Shown here piece after piece: positions 49,036 through 63,309 of a stretch of 64,000 bases of DNA. Both the position numbers and the translations under genes were made by a program. A model generated the notes under the pieces. That model saw only the letters and a list, made by a program, of their open reading frames with translations, searched no databases and was not told the origin of the DNA. Origin of the DNA: Epiperipatus broadwayi (lineage: Eukaryota; Onychophora; Udeonychophora; Euonychophora; Peripatidae); the NCBI GenBank assembly GCA_028023455.1, contig JAQFVV010012489.1, positions 1,396,381-1,460,380 of the forward strand, given 5' to 3'. Within the stretch, counting starts at the first letter, position 1. Each line of letters begins with the position of its first letter.

Positions 49036-49036
49036 T
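48926..49036. repeat. Compound GTA/ATA/ATG/TAT microsatellite
   Basis: Runs through (GTA), (ATA), (ATG), (ATA) and then (TTA) units. The ATA run followed by the TTA run is self-complementary and could form a hairpin. It marks the 5' breakpoint of the Jockey-type LINE. Confidence 0.9.
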
Positions 49037-51080
49037 TTCATGAAGTGTTTGTTAAATTTATATTTCAGTAGAGGGTAAAACCATAGTGACTGTTAGCTTA
49101 TATTTAATCGATGCTTGATAGATGCAATCCATTCTAGTTCTGAGCTATTTATACAAGCATGAAAAAATTACAAATGCTTAATAGTATTCTTAGAAGTAAT
49201 CTGTAAATGATTTCTGCTGTCAAACTTTGATATGAGTAAACAACTCTTTTATTTAGAAATTGTTATATATCTTTATTAGAAGTAGCTAGTTACTTCAAAG
49301 TCATATAATAAAAGTTTAAGAAATAAATAAACCCAGGTGAGAGCTCCACAATCATGCAGATAGGCCAATTTTAGCTGCAACTTCATCAATTCAATTCATT
49401 TCTTTTATATTATCCCATCTAATAACATGAAATCAAAACTTTATAAGATCTAGATTAAACAAATTTGTAATAGTTGACATAACTATAAGTGCAGATGTTG
49501 ATAGTAAATTAAATAATAATGTGATCCATCATTTGATATTTTTTTACCAGGTCTACATGTACATCATATTTGTTTTTACATATTCTTTGTATTATATTTA
49601 TCAAATCTTCTGTAGATTGAGGATAATTTTTTTGGAATCTTTTTATATGCTAATTAAATCTGTATCAGAATTATATAATAATCACATGTATGAACTAATT
49701 TATTCTTTAGTTTCATTAAAGTTACTAGCCTTGAATTGCATATTTATTTGTCATATAATCTTTAAGCAATAATTCAAACATGCTTTAATAAACTCTAGAT
49801 TTATAACTATTCATTAACACATATCTGTTATTGAATATTTAAGCACTTTTAAAGATTAGATTTGTCTTTTTATACAATTTGCTGGGATTACATAATGATC
49901 ATTTTCTCAATAACAAGAATTTTCCAAATATTGTTTTATCATTGTTTGTTTTTACTGTCTACTATATGGAATTTCATCTGCATTAATAAAAAGTCAAATA
50001 CTCAATTTGACTAGTGATTATACAACATTGAATGTCAAAGCAAACATACTGCTCACAATAACACCATTCAATTGATTAAATACATATATATTTAAGGCTT
50101 CACACTCTCAAATCAAAATACTTTAGATTCACCTATATAATTAGAAAGTAGGTTGAAGATAAGAGTGTCTGCTCTTATCTTTATAAAGTCATAATCTAGT
50201 GTGAAGATTTGCAGAGATCCCTCTGGTGGCAAATTTAACATTCAAGGCACATAGTATTAAGGTTATAGCCTTAAATATATATCTATTTATGTGCTGATTA
50301 TGCACTTAATAAATTAATATTTAAAACTTTCAACTGATTAAACTAAATCTTCATTTTTACATCTCAGAGGAAAATGACCCAGACCTTTTACCTATTAATT
50401 TTATCATTATAATTACCTAAATTATTTGAAGTGTCTGCATCAAAATAATTAACCTTTTAAAGACTAAAGAGGTCATGTCACATTTGCACACTAGAACAGA
50501 CAGATTGAGTTTTAATCCTGAAATTTTTTAGCTCTCAAAATTCATTACATTGCATAATTGTGTATCAATAAAAAACAATCAAATAGATTGATTTACTCAG
50601 GACATCATATGATATTTAAACATAGAAATGACAGGTTAAGATTTAGATTCTGGGACATTTATCTGTTAAATCTGTCATTTATCACTGCATTAAATTTATC
50701 AGTTATTTGTATTAATAAAACATAAAAAATATAATCAAATGGATTAATTTTTCAGATCATGTCTCTCGAACATGAAAAGTGGTAGGTTGGGCTATCTAAG
50801 AACCTTTGATTTTCAAATGCATTGCTCTATTGCTATGCTAAACCTCATATGGCATTACTAAAACTTTGAACAAACATAAATTAATATGGCTGCTTTATTC
50901 AATAACATAACCCGTGAATCTGGCACTTAAACTAATTTGAGCACTTAATAAAACTATAGAATTTAAAACAGTCGTTTTATTTTCCTTCTCAATATAAAAT
51001 TTGCAAATACTTCAAATATATTTAGAAATAAAATGTCAAATAATAATTAAACTGTTTCTAACTTCTTTTAAATTTCTGTA
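49037..51080. other. AT-rich stretch, nothing recognised
   Basis: Mostly unique AT-rich sequence. The frame at 49,521-49,772 is a hydrophobic low-complexity translation without a domain. Confidence 0.45.
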
Positions 51081-51089
51081 CTTATGTTT

Positions 51090-51600
51090 AACGTGCTTAG
51101 ATGAATTGCTCATTTATTGCCTCGTTTTCACCTTTTTCTCGTCGTGGAGTGATGAGATTGATGAGTTTCAACATCTCCAGTTTTATTACTAGAAATATAT
51201 ATATATTCTTTTGTTAACAATTCTTTTACGCAGTAACTTAATTAGAATTCTCCGACTAGTACTCCGGGCTTCTTCGTTGTGAAGTGAAAGCTTTCTCAGT
51301 GTTGATTTTGATTACCTCTGGGATTTTTTCTTCTGACATTAATGGCACCTGCGCTAAAAATAGTCCACAAGTTCAAAATAACTTGTGAGGGAAAATATCA
51401 AAATTTCTAAATCTTTCGTATATTTTAACATTATTATTTCATCAATAATAAGATAATTGTGTTAATAATACTACAACATTAAAAAAATCAAAATTATTAA
51501 CAAAGGTTATTTATATATAATAATAATAATATCGTTCGTCCCACAAACTGACTGTTTTATAATATTACTAACAATATCACGTGATCGTCTGATAGAAGAG
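51090..51600. other. CpG-richer stretch, possible host regulatory or first-exon region
   Basis: By count there are about 14 CpG dinucleotides in about 500 bases, against about three in the previous 1,000. Motifs include CTCGTCGTGG, CTCCGACTAG, CTCCGGGC and CACGTGATCG. No transposon homology is visible. On the minus strand a short frame MSEEKIPEVIKINTEKAF starts near 51,338 and contains a GAG|GTAATC that could be a splice donor. That is too short to support a gene. Possible promoter-proximal DNA or an exon of a host gene lying outside what I can recognise. Confidence 0.25.
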
Positions 51601-53110
51601 TAAAAACAATCTATTAATTAAAAAGATAAATTTTATAGATATTGCATCTCTAATTTAATTTATAAATGATCAAAAAAATTCAACACCCTCCTAATCAGTA
51701 ACTTACCAATTATCATCATCATCAATAACGAATAAGCTCTATGACTTATCCTCATTACGCATCCTCTTAAGAGAGTAAAATAACTTTTGCCTTACAAATT
51801 AAAAAGAGAAGGTTTTTAGAGACTTCATCACCATTTGTAATTGTTCTAAAAATGTTATATATATAGTTAAATAATCACGATCGTAATCAGTAATATTTTA
51901 ATGGGCAAGCTTTATAGAATATGCTATTTTGTAATATATCTGACATTGTTATTTGTGTGTGTATATATATAAAGTAATTTTAATCCACTTTTTTTTTTTT
52001 CATTGTAAACCTTTAATCTTAAAGTTGTTTGCATATTTAACTACAACATTCATAATTTAGAGTTCGATCTTAGTCATATACCTGATTTTTTTTCCACATA
52101 AATCAGCATTGTCTTTCTTGTATTCAACAGTCAATAAATGATTATATAATTTCAAACAAAACATTTATTAATATGTTCTAATGAGAATTTACATTTTCTT
52201 GCTGTTACTTATAACTGTTTACTGTTTCTAATAAATAAAGTTATTTCTAAAATATAATTAAAGATGATAAGAACTTTTAATATTTATATAAGAAAGAGAC
52301 AGTATTAATAAGATTTTTTTTAAAGTAAAATCTTTATAACTTTTTTTTTAGTAAGTACTTATATAGAATAAATAAATAGACAATGGAAAGCATAATAAAG
52401 GCAATTATATAAATACTTACTATATGAATATGTGGTAATTTCTACAATGCATATAACAAAATGCTTATCTAGTACATTCGTTGCATTTACTATTTTGAAA
52501 AATACCTTTGGCAGCTAAAGTTTTGCTTTATTTCTTCTTTCTGATTTTAAGTTTATTATAGATATGGTGTTGAAACTGTAAATAGGTTCATGTTCCTATA
52601 TGGATTTTGAAAGCATTGCAAATTTTTTGTGAGATGTGATTAATTATTAAATTAGATTTATAAAAGATATGTTAAAAGTGGAAGTTAAAATTATAATGAA
52701 ATTTATTAGACTTGGTGAATGTAACTGTTAAAAAACTGAAATCATATCATTAAATTATACAATATTTGTTCATAGAGATAAATGATGTACTATCCCTGGA
52801 GACTCATTCAGACATGTATTTAATACATATTTATTCAATCAGTTTTTAAAACAAAATTTAAACTTGCAATTTAAATATAACTATTTTTTAATTTGATATA
52901 AATAGTGTAATTTGTAAAAATGTGAACAAATGTATAATAATGGCAAGATTAACAATGTATGTCTTTCTCATAAGAGCAGCCTTTTCCACTCAACTGTAGA
53001 GACAGCAAATATTATATTTGAGATGTGAATATACATACACCAATGTTTTCAATTATTACTATAAGCTTACAGTAATTTTCTCTAGAGTCAGTGAAGATAT
53101 GTATCATAGT

Positions 53111-53152
<42 letters not shown>

Positions 53153-56100
53153 TAAAAATATAATAGTTAAAATGTTATTTGTTTAGGAGGTTATATGATA
53201 TTAAGGCACCAAAGAGATAAATTGAGCTTTGTTGTACAACATTTTCATTTGAAAATCCACTATTTTTTCCCACTGTTTTAAATCACTGAGGCGTACATGT
53301 ATAATTTATTCAAATTGGAAATGGTTGTCAAATTCTTATTAGATAGAGAATTAGGGTAATAATCTCTCAGTTTCTGTGTAATGATTATATTAGTGTAATA
53401 TCCTTTATAATGATGTCAAAACAGTGTATATTGTAAATGATTCAACTCTCAACCACTTTCTGCATTTTTATATGAATAGTAAATTAGACAATGACTTGTT
53501 CTAGAATGAAATTCAATTCAACAGTGAAGCTTATACAATGTCATTCAATCAGCTTGTAATTTAAATTTACAAAGCAGAAATAATTTCTACTAATTTTAAT
53601 AATACTAAGTAAAGATCAAAGTAAGCAATACTCAGAAATATATAATAATCATTGGAGTAATACCCTATTGATTTTTAACCAATAAATATAATTTGCATTA
53701 ATATAGCTAGAGCATAGAAGAAGCTCAATAATAATATTGAGTATTATTTTTGTATAAAAATAGGTAAAAACAAAAAAAAGATTGTAATGTGGCAATTTCT
53801 AATTTGTATGTCTAAGCAGTTAATAAGCATTGGTTTTGATGGTTGACCTTAATTAGCAATCCCAGTTAACATATCTGATTTTAATAACTTGGCTTTTATT
53901 AAAATAAAATGAATTGTTTCTGTTGTTTGGAATAACATTGCCCATAACAAACTTTTCTGAAAATTTTAGAAAAAATTGTGTTTCTAATTCTTTCTAAAAA
54001 ATTTCAGAAATATTCAATAGAACCAATTAAATCATAAGTAAAATCATCTGTAAAATATATCTCTGAAGAGATGTAATAGAATGGATGGTTTCAGCTTAAT
54101 ATTTCTGTGATGTTTCCAAACAAAATCTCACTTGAGTTTCAATTCATTGTTGTAATATTTATTGAGGCTATAACCTCGAGAATATGCATATAAAATGCGA
54201 TAGTAGTGATCTCTACAGGTGTTTAACCACAAGTTTACAACTTTAAATTCATTGTTGTATATTTTTTATTCCATAAATGTTGTTTTTGCTTTAAAAAATA
54301 TAGAAACTATTTAACATTATTTTAATATATGAATATTTATTTAGAACAATTCCCAATCATAAATAAAGAAAACACACCTTCAAGATATGAGATCAGATTG
54401 TTTTATTAATTCATTAAATGTACATCTGAATTGTAAAAACATGGTATTTCCTTTCAGTTGACCAATTTAATACTATTACTTTTCCAAAAATCAATTGGGA
54501 ATTATATACATTAACAGTAAGCCATATTTCATATTAAAACAAATTTCTTAGATCAATATGTGGAGACAATTATATTCTAGTAAGAGTAGTAATATGTTTT
54601 ATCTGTAGTTTATTATATTTGTGGCTAATGATAGAACAATTACATGTTTATGCTTATCGATGCAGTAATCTGATTAACTAAGTTTTGAGAATTAATTTCC
54701 AATAATCATAGTGCAGATCCAATTAAAACGTACCAAAAATATTCAAATTTACATTTAAAATTTATTAATGTCTACAATGATACATTATAATGTAGAGTTA
54801 CTTTTTAGTCTTTAAAACCAGTTATTATTAAATATGCATGCTCAGATATTTCAGAAAAACTTGTGAAATCAGTTAATTTAATACTTAACCTGAAAAGTGT
54901 GAATTATCACATTATAAAAGGAACTAAGTTGTTGTTGACTCAATATTCGATGTACTAAGGCAAAAAAATAGAAATCTGTGATTATCTGTTAAAATCCTTG
55001 CAGATACATTCTCTTGGAGAGACAGTGGGATTGTACTGATTAACCACACTTATTTCTAAAATATGAGAGGAATATTCTAATAACAAAACTACAACCTTAG
55101 TACATGATTATTTCTAAGACTTTTGATACAATTTCTGAACTTACAGTGTAATACAGTGATCAGATTGTTGGAAATTCTTATGAAACATTTTACATTCACA
55201 TACTGTTTCACATGCTACAACTAATTATTCTCAACTATTTAGTATCCTTTACAAATGATTAGACCTCTGGCCAATTGAATAGCTAATTGGTGCAAACTGG
55301 TTACATTTGACATCATTTTTATACAGATTTTGATTATTTAACATAATAATGAAGTCAACCACATCATTGTCCTTACTGTTTTTTTGAACTTTTGTACTTA
55401 TGGTTATGCTCAGAGTTTGCAGTTTCAAGGAGATGATGAGCAAATTCTTTTCAGAATAAAAAAAAATATTTTGTTGCATGGATGACTAGTAATATTACAA
55501 CAGTAATATGCTGCAATGTTCTATCTAGAAACATGAAAGTGTTGGCACTATTTATTAAAACAGCAGCCATTTATGAATTTTTAATGGGATATATAAGCAT
55601 CTCATTGCTATGTTTCACCATAAAGTTGTTCTTTATTGTTATATTAGTTAGTATATGGTTGAATCAGATTTTACAGAATAAAAATCCAATATAAAAAATT
55701 TTCTGTCTACTAACTATTTCAAGATGCCATAACAAAGGATTTGGGAGAATTTAATGAAGATGAAGAAAATGTATGCATCTTATAGCAACATCACATTCTA
55801 TTTACTATTTTTGTTTAATAACATTGAACCATAGGTTTTTCTTTTTTGAACTACTAAAGATGCACAGTGGTTTATTGTCTTAAATTGTTTCCATTTTAGT
55901 CATTGACTATCCTACATGGTAATATTTGAAAATGAGGCTGGTTCTATCCATTGTGACTGACTCTTATAATCAGTTTCTGAGTATAGTAAATCAATTTTGA
56001 TTGTGTATCATAAAAGTAACTTAAAGTAATTTGATTCCTTTGCATTTCAAAGAGTATTTCAGTCACTTTAATAAGGGTAATTATTTTTGGGCTATTAAAA

Positions 56101-56625
56101 CAGCACAACTGTAAAATTATTTAAATGATTACATTTATTTTATTGGATAATTAAAGGAAAATTAATATGATCAAGATGAATTATTTAAATATGAATACAA
56201 TACACTGTCTATTATTCAAGGCAAGAACATGAAAAAACATTCCACTGTAAAAAAAACTCATTGCAAGAACTGTAAATTAATATAATTATTTGAAAAATGT
56301 ACAGAAAATAGTTCAATTTTGTGAACAATTCTTTTAATGAGTCTAATGGTCATCAATTCAGGTAAGTGAAAAATTGTAAAACTTTGCAATCAGGTGCAAA
56401 AATAATCTGGCAAACTTAAAGCAGTACATACTTATAGTGAAAAATAAATGAATTGCCAGAGCTATAGATTGGAGAAAATTCCTTTGACAAATATAGGCTT
56501 GAATCAGAAATGTCTCAAAAAATATTTTTAAAAAGAACATAGAAAAAAAACCAAAAAACCTGCTCAGTAAATTTTATGTTTTTATAATACCAGTATAAAG
56601 GTAAATATTTAGCTTAATTCTGAAT
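51601..56625. other. AT-rich stretch, nothing recognised
   Basis: About 5 kb with a (CA)n(TA)n tract near 53,112-53,151. Short frames (for example 55,249-55,479 minus and 55,482-55,694 plus) have no domain. No repeat homology was seen by eye. Confidence 0.45.
53112..53151. repeat. (CA)n(TA)n microsatellite
   Basis: Dinucleotide tract of the same CA-then-TA structure as that at 37,036. Confidence 0.9.
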
Positions 56626-56630
56626 ATAAA

Positions 56631-56947
56631 AACAAAACTCTCCATACAGTAGTGTCACCCTGTGCAAGCCAGAGTAATGAATGGATGCAAAATGATTTGT
56701 GCATAAAATTCCTATCTATTGACTACTCGTCCAATATCCTGACTAGTTTCCAGTTTGTGTCCTTCATCAGTGAGAAGCCTTGGGTTTGAAAGCACTGTAC
56801 CTAGATTTTATGATCTAATTCATTGATGAAGGCCACAAGCTAGAAACTAGTCTGAGAATATTGGATGAGTAGGCAATATATAGAAATTTTATACACAAAT
56901 CTTCTCTGGATGGCACTACTCTATGGAGAGTTTTGCCTCTGTTTTAA
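56631..56947. repeat. Foldback MITE with long terminal inverted repeats, copy 2
   Basis: Left arm ACAAAACTCTCCATACAGTA, then GTGCAAGCCAGAGTAATGAA and CCAATATCCTGACTAGTTTC. The right arm is complementary (CTAGAAACTAGTCTGAGAAT, then GGCACTACTCTATGGAGAG and TTTTGCCT). The inner part has GTGAGAAGCCTTGG matching copy 1. It is shorter than copy 1 (about 317 versus 447 bases) because of a reduced interior. The left tip is degenerate and lacks the TTAA seen outside copy 1. Confidence 0.8.
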
Positions 56948-56949
56948 CA

Positions 56950-59900
56950 GCTTGTGTAAGCATAGGAAATAATGATTGTCTGATATACTGAATATAACAT
57001 AAATATATAACCAACAATTATTATAATTAATAGTTACTTCTATTAGTTAACATTTGCGTTTAATAAATTTGAAAAAAATATCACGTATTAATTTGTTATG
57101 CTTTTGTTTATAAAGATATTTCACTAACATAAAAATAAGTATTTAATATAATATAAAGTGTTAAAAATATATGTTTAATAGATATTAAATTAAGTTACAA
57201 TTATTATTAAATAATCAAATAGTCACCCATTAGATCTGTGATATTAAGCAACATAAATTATAAGCTGGGCTTTGCATGCACTCTTTAAATGTTACCTGAT
57301 TTGCAAAGCAACTAATCATTTAAATATTGACCTGTTAATTTATTAAAATAGTAGCATAATGGATATAAAAGCTTTAGATCTCAAATAATGATATTATTTC
57401 AATTTTGCATCACTCTGTACTGCTATAAAGATGTGTATGCAATGAAATAGTAAGAGAATATATTGTTGGCTACCAAATTATCAAAGTTCAAATGTTGCAT
57501 AAAAGCCTATTGAATTTTCATTTTTAGTTCTAAAATTTGAGTAATTTATAACTGACTTACTTATTGGTTTTGCCACTCATTATAGTCAAAGCTTCTTTCT
57601 ATGATAGTAACATGATTGTATATATATATATATATATATATATTGTAACCTAATTAAAGTGGAACAATAACATCCAAATGTATTAAATAATTAAGAAACG
57701 ATTCAAATATAAATATTTAGCTTAATAAAGGAAAAGCATTGTAGCTTAAATTAAATTATGAGAAGAATACCTGAGTAGTGGCTATTAAACAAAAAGGTCA
57801 TAAACATTAAAATGATGAGTAGGAATAAATTAAACATATTTCTATAATTAAATTTCTCAAGATATCACAATATCAATAATTATAAACAAATTATTAAGAA
57901 CAACTACTATAATTCAGGTATATGGAGATCAAGTGAGTGAGTACACTAGTAACTCAATAAAATATCTTCTCAGGTATATCCAACTGTAGATTTTACTCAC
58001 TTTCATTTTTTGGTTTGATGTTAAGTGCATGTCTAAGTGAACAACAAGTGAATAGGGTCTATCAGGGCACCACTAGATTATTTGAATCTAGACACAGTTA
58101 TATCTAATAACCTTTCACATGTACCAGGTTTGAATACCTTTTGGTACCTTATTTCTTACAAAATGTATGATTTTGATTTTAGACCCATAGCACTGTATGT
58201 ACTAATATTTAAGTAAACACCTAGGTAACATAAAACATCTTTAAACTGAAGTGGAATTCATTAGACATAAATCATTTCCTAGACCTGAGCATAACAAATG
58301 TGTTTCAATATTTTTTTATAAGTTTTACTAGCTCAGATTACTATTAATTTAGGATGACAATTCACTCATCCTTGCATGAAATAGATGATGGAATGGTGGT
58401 TATAATATTACTAAGAAATCACTAGTTATATTATGAAATCAATATTTATTTATGGCCTTTGAACATTTAAACAGCTCATTAATTAAAACGTGATGATGAT
58501 GATGATGATAATGATAACGACAATGACAATGGTTTCAACCACAGCTTTAGGACTAAGCCTAAACATAAAACCTAATTTTTATAAAGAAATTCATAATTAT
58601 TGTTAATCTTACCATATTCAATCATATCTTAAATAACTAATATTCAACCATTGATGATGAATGATCACACTTACTAAAGATTACTCTTAATGAACTATAT
58701 ACGCCTCATTTAATAACATAAACTAATGTTTATTACTGAATTTCTAACATATACATAAAAAATTTTATATTTACATGAAAATTTATATTAATAACAACAA
58801 TAATCATAATCGACTGTTTTAAAATCATAACATTAAATTTTAAATTCTTCCCCCTCTCCCGTAAATGTATTTCAAAAGTGTATTATATCCACAAGAAAAG
58901 TATTTCATATAAAAAAAAATATTCACTCATTGGCACACATACCTTATAATGTAACAGGTAAGCAGAATGTTAAAAAAAAATGTTAGTAGAATTGAAAGAG
59001 CAAGTTTTAGAAACAAGTTTTAAATTATTTTCTCCCCCTCTCTTCTACCTTTGAAATGCTATACTTTAACTTGAAACAAAATAATCTAATATTTTAATAC
59101 TACTTATTACTTCACATTCACTCGCAATTATACACATATAAAACTATTATTATGTATGAGCGTGTTTTATCCCATAATAATATATTATTTAAAACCAAAA
59201 TAATAATACAAAAATTATTTTACACTTTAATATTTCATGACTGTAAATTAATAAACAAATAATTTTGATACATTCAAGATCATTTATGAAGCTCAAAGTT
59301 ATTATTAGTAAGACATTCTTGTTTTTAATCAATCTGAATAGTCTTTAAAAGTTCTTTAAATAAAATATACCACTTTATTGCTAAAAGTTTATTAAGACTC
59401 TGATATCATAAAGAAAATAGATATAAAAAGTCATATTACCGATTGTATAATGTCTATATTTCTGCAGCTACCATTTCCATTTTACATTGGAACAATCTCT
59501 TTCTTGAGGTGTCTAACTATTTGATGATGATGATTCAAATACGGTTATTTGCTTTAGTAGACAATTTAGAAATTCTTATACTGACTTTAAATTTTTCCAT
59601 TCAGCATGATTCTCATCATGGATGAAATACAGCAGTTGTTTTCATATTGTAATTTTTCTGGGGTTCAAACTCAGTTACTGGAACAATTAATTGGACTTGA
59701 TGATTAATATTTATCAGTAGATTAATTCATCTCTTTTGAATGCAGGTGAATGTTTTCTTCTTTCTATTTAAAAACATCTTATTTCTCTGGTCAGTTGAAA
59801 GGTATAGAATATTATTTTTCAGACAAGACATCTTTTCTTCCCTATATGATCTGTGGCTCATGATGGTCAGATCTTGATGGGACACATATATAATTTTTCT

Positions 59901-62440
59901 ACCCTGTCATTTCTTATATTTTCAGCATTCAAAACTTCATAAAAAAAATTATTTAAAAAAAAAAATTATCTAGCAGAACTAAAAATGTTTGTCTGCTTTA
60001 GTTTCAATAACTTTTAAAAGGTCTCTCTCACAATATATTATAATAACAATAATCTAATAGCTCAACCGATTTTCCAGACTGCTTTTATATCTGATTTTTG
60101 AGTCAACTCACCCAATTAGAGTGATAGTGTGAATTGCTATTTTTGACCAACCCCCCAAAAAAAAATCACACCTGGTTTTCAGACACTTTTGTCTTAAAAA
60201 AAATAGACTTAATCCTTTTTCACGTATATCTGTAAAATCTAAAATTGGAGTTTCTTTTCTCTAATCTTAAGATAAGACAATTTCATAATTAGAGTTCCCA
60301 CCCAGCTTGAGCTCCCAAAGTGACAAACAATCATTTACAAAAACAAAATTGCTACAAAAATAGATATCTGATTCAACAGATTTCCTCTTTTAACATAAAA
60401 TTGTACAAAAAAATAATTTGACAGATTTAACCCTTCCTTTTCTTTCAATATTTAATAAATGTAAATGTCTGTATGTAATATACACACATACTTTATCATT
60501 TCAAATCATTCATAAACTAACATTAAATAATATAATTGCTAGCTTAGTAATTATAACCCTAATATTTAAAATTAAATCCTTAGCTTTTAAATCCCAATTG
60601 CAATTATAGAAAAGCAAAATAGAGGTATAGAATAAGACATTAGAATTGATCAAGCATAGGTTAGTTTTAAAGAAAGTTAAATATCTGAAATATAAAACAA
60701 TCAATAGCTTACACATACACTGCCTATACGTATGCATTATAACTTTGCTTTTTAACAGAAAAATTTAATATTGAATGGTTTAAATGTGTGTATTACCTTT
60801 CTATCAACACACAAACAATATTAATTGTTGACCCACTCTCTTTCTATCCAAAGCTTTTAGAACTGGATCTTGTAGGGTTTAAACTTGGATGCCCTACAGT
60901 TTCATTTATTGTTATATAAAAATGTGATGATGATTTTGGTTTTACATTTTCTAACATGCACATTACTATAAATTTAGCTAGTGACTAAATTGTAATGGCA
61001 CAATATATATATATATATAGTAACATTTTTTATGTTTTATGTTTCATTTAGGCCTCTTATGCACTAGAAAGTACATGTTAATCAAGCTATGAAAAATAAA
61101 ATATATTCAGATCATTTATAAGTCTGGGTATCTCAAGAACATAGATATATTTTATGATTAACTGACTAACATTTATTATGATGACACTGCTGGTGGAATC
61201 ACTTACTTATTTAGAAAAGGGTGCCAGAATTCTACACAACAATTCACTGATTCGTCCTGTCACATTGCATAATTTCGAAGCAAATAACTGAAAAGATTGG
61301 GATTATGTTTTCTTGTCATTTTAAAGCTTTTGAATGATTTTTTTCTGGGCTTAACTAATGAATATTGGCAAAGATAATTATACATTTAAATTCTTATAAA
61401 CTAACATTAATAATGCACAATGAAGTTAATATTAAAGGTAAATATTTTATTAATACAAATTAAAATATTTAATGATAAATTATTAATATAATTAAAAAGG
61501 AATACAAACATGCTAATCCAGAGAGTTAGGTAAAATAATTAAACAATTTAACAATTAATGTTCACTTCTTAAGTTTCTTCTAGAAGGCGATAGCTGAAAG
61601 TCTCTTGAATGATAGAGGGAATGTCTCTATCAGTAATATATTATAAGCTCATAGTTTAGGTTAGTTGCAAACACTAAATTTAGTCACAAATTGGGAATGA
61701 ATAATCATAGCTTACTGGTAAGTTTTGTAGTACACATTTATTTCTTGGGTTGTAAGAGCTCATGGCCTATAGTTTTAAACTGTTCTTGGTCTATTCTAAG
61801 GCTAGTCATGAAAAATTTTTGGTTGATGTCTTAATGATGAATGATGTTGTCAAAAGCTCTGATCTACTCCTGCATGACGAATTATCAGCCAAAAGAAAAA
61901 AAACAGACAAGACCAAATTTGAAGTTTTTCTGATTTTTTATAGCTTTGGGTCGGTTTTTAGATGTCTATGCATATATTATCTTTTGTTTTGTTATCAAAA
62001 TACATGTTAGTATTCTTGTACATTTTTTCTTCGTTTTAAGCCACAAAGTTCTTTTTTATATGAATTATTTCAGCCATCTTTAATTAGAGTTAAAATGATT
62101 TTTCTGATCTATGTTTGAAATTTTTCTTTTTGTTTATCTGGATTAGTAATCTGCATATCTTTTTTATTCCTTCCAATTTTAACTTTTATTTTTAATTAAA
62201 CAGATAATATTAAACATAAAAATAACTTTCATTGCATGTTATCTAAAAAATAAATTATACTAACTAAAAAAAAATGAAATCGCATCTTTTGAATAATCTT
62301 TAAATTTTACTTTTTTTAAGCTTTTTTTTTTTAATACTACCAAATGCCAACATTTGAACCATATATATGTAAAACGATTCAACATATATATATATATGAA
62401 AAACAAAAAAACACAAGTTAAAAACTTGCATACGCTTGTA
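56950..62440. other. AT-rich stretch, nothing recognised except microsatellites
   Basis: (TA)n near 57,616-57,642, a degenerate GATGAT/GATAAC run at 58,490-58,531 and another (AT)n near 61,003. Reading frames here are short and without domains. Two pyrimidine-rich segments (58,850 and 59,030, each with TCCCCCTCTC) might be a local duplication. Confidence 0.45.
58490..58531. repeat. Degenerate (GATGAT)n/(GATAAC)n microsatellite
   Basis: Preceded by TAATTAAAACGT, which resembles the GAAACGT that precedes the tail of LINE copy B. It shares the unusual GATAACGACAATGACAAT order with 47,163-47,210. It may be the tail of a lost LINE copy. Confidence 0.6.
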
Positions 62441-62442
62441 TT

Positions 62443-62581
62443 TATGACAATCGATGGCGTTATACCAAAAACACCTTCAAGCGTTTGTTTACATAAACGT
62501 CAGATAGTGAAATACTCGCTCTGACGTTTACATAAACAAACGCTTGAAGGTGTTTTTGGTATAACGCCATCGATTGTCATA
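62443..62581. repeat. Near-perfect 61-base-pair hairpin (foldback MITE)
   Basis: Left arm 62,444-62,504 and right arm 62,520-62,580 pair at 59 of 61 positions. The two mismatches sit together inside GTTTACATAAAC, which is present in the same orientation in both arms. The loop is 15 bases (62,505-62,519). The tips are ATGACAATCGATGG and CCATCGATTGTCAT, and (AT)-rich sequence flanks both sides. It is much more GC-rich and CpG-rich (ATCGATGGCG, AAGCGT, AACGTC) than its surroundings, so a recent insertion is likely. Confidence 0.9.
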
Positions 62582-62589
62582 TATATATT

Positions 62590-63305
62590 ATAATTATGAA
62601 AATCTTCGTTAATGAAAATGTAATAAACATCAAGCATATTTATATATACTCTACAAGTTATTTGAAACAAAATTAAAAAACACTCTCAGTTTTATTTAAC
62701 TTAATGCATTTTCAGTTCTGAGTACTCAAATCACAACTATTCTTATTAAATTGAAAGAAATGCTTTATACGAATTGTTAATAATATTCAAAAATGTCTTA
62801 ACTTACATATTCCAATAATTAAATAATTGGACATTGTTGTTAGCAATATATCATACCTTTTTTATTTTCTTTTTCCATCATTTTGGTTTACACCGATCAG
62901 TTTGATCTTTTATGGGTCAAAATAATGTCCTTACTCTTTTTCATAGTCTAAGAATACAGACATGTGTGCTGAATTTTTGTTGGCTCTGTTGTATAACTAT
63001 ATAATTTAACACATTTTCAAATTTTGTTAGCAGTTGTCATAAAGCAGATTTTCAATTTTAGTAAGAATAATTATGATTATGGTGTTCTGCCTGAAAATGC
63101 ATTAAGCTAAGTAAAACTGGTGGTGTTTTCATGAAGGTTTGTGATGATATGTTAGTTATTTTTACATATTGGACTATTTTCATTATGTAATATTAAATAT
63201 TGAATGTAATTAGAAAAATTTAACTTTATTTATATATTCAAATTATATTTAACTGTTAGTAATAGGATACGCATTGGTATATGCACAATATTTTGAGAAG
63301 TATAA
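62590..63305. other. AT-rich stretch, nothing recognised
   Basis: No supported feature. Confidence 0.45.
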
Positions 63306-63309
63306 TTCT

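Noticed and set aside
57636-57660. TGTAACCT after (TA)n, similar to the start of the giant LTR
   Set aside because: Similarity stops after about eight bases; not another LTR.
58080-58145. GGTTTGAATACC as the B box of another tRNA-like element
   Set aside because: No A box or second copy found at the right spacing.
61762-62010. 82-codon frame as a host gene
   Set aside because: No domain, no codon bias and AT-driven composition; the same holds for most other 60-80-codon frames between 49,000 and 64,000.
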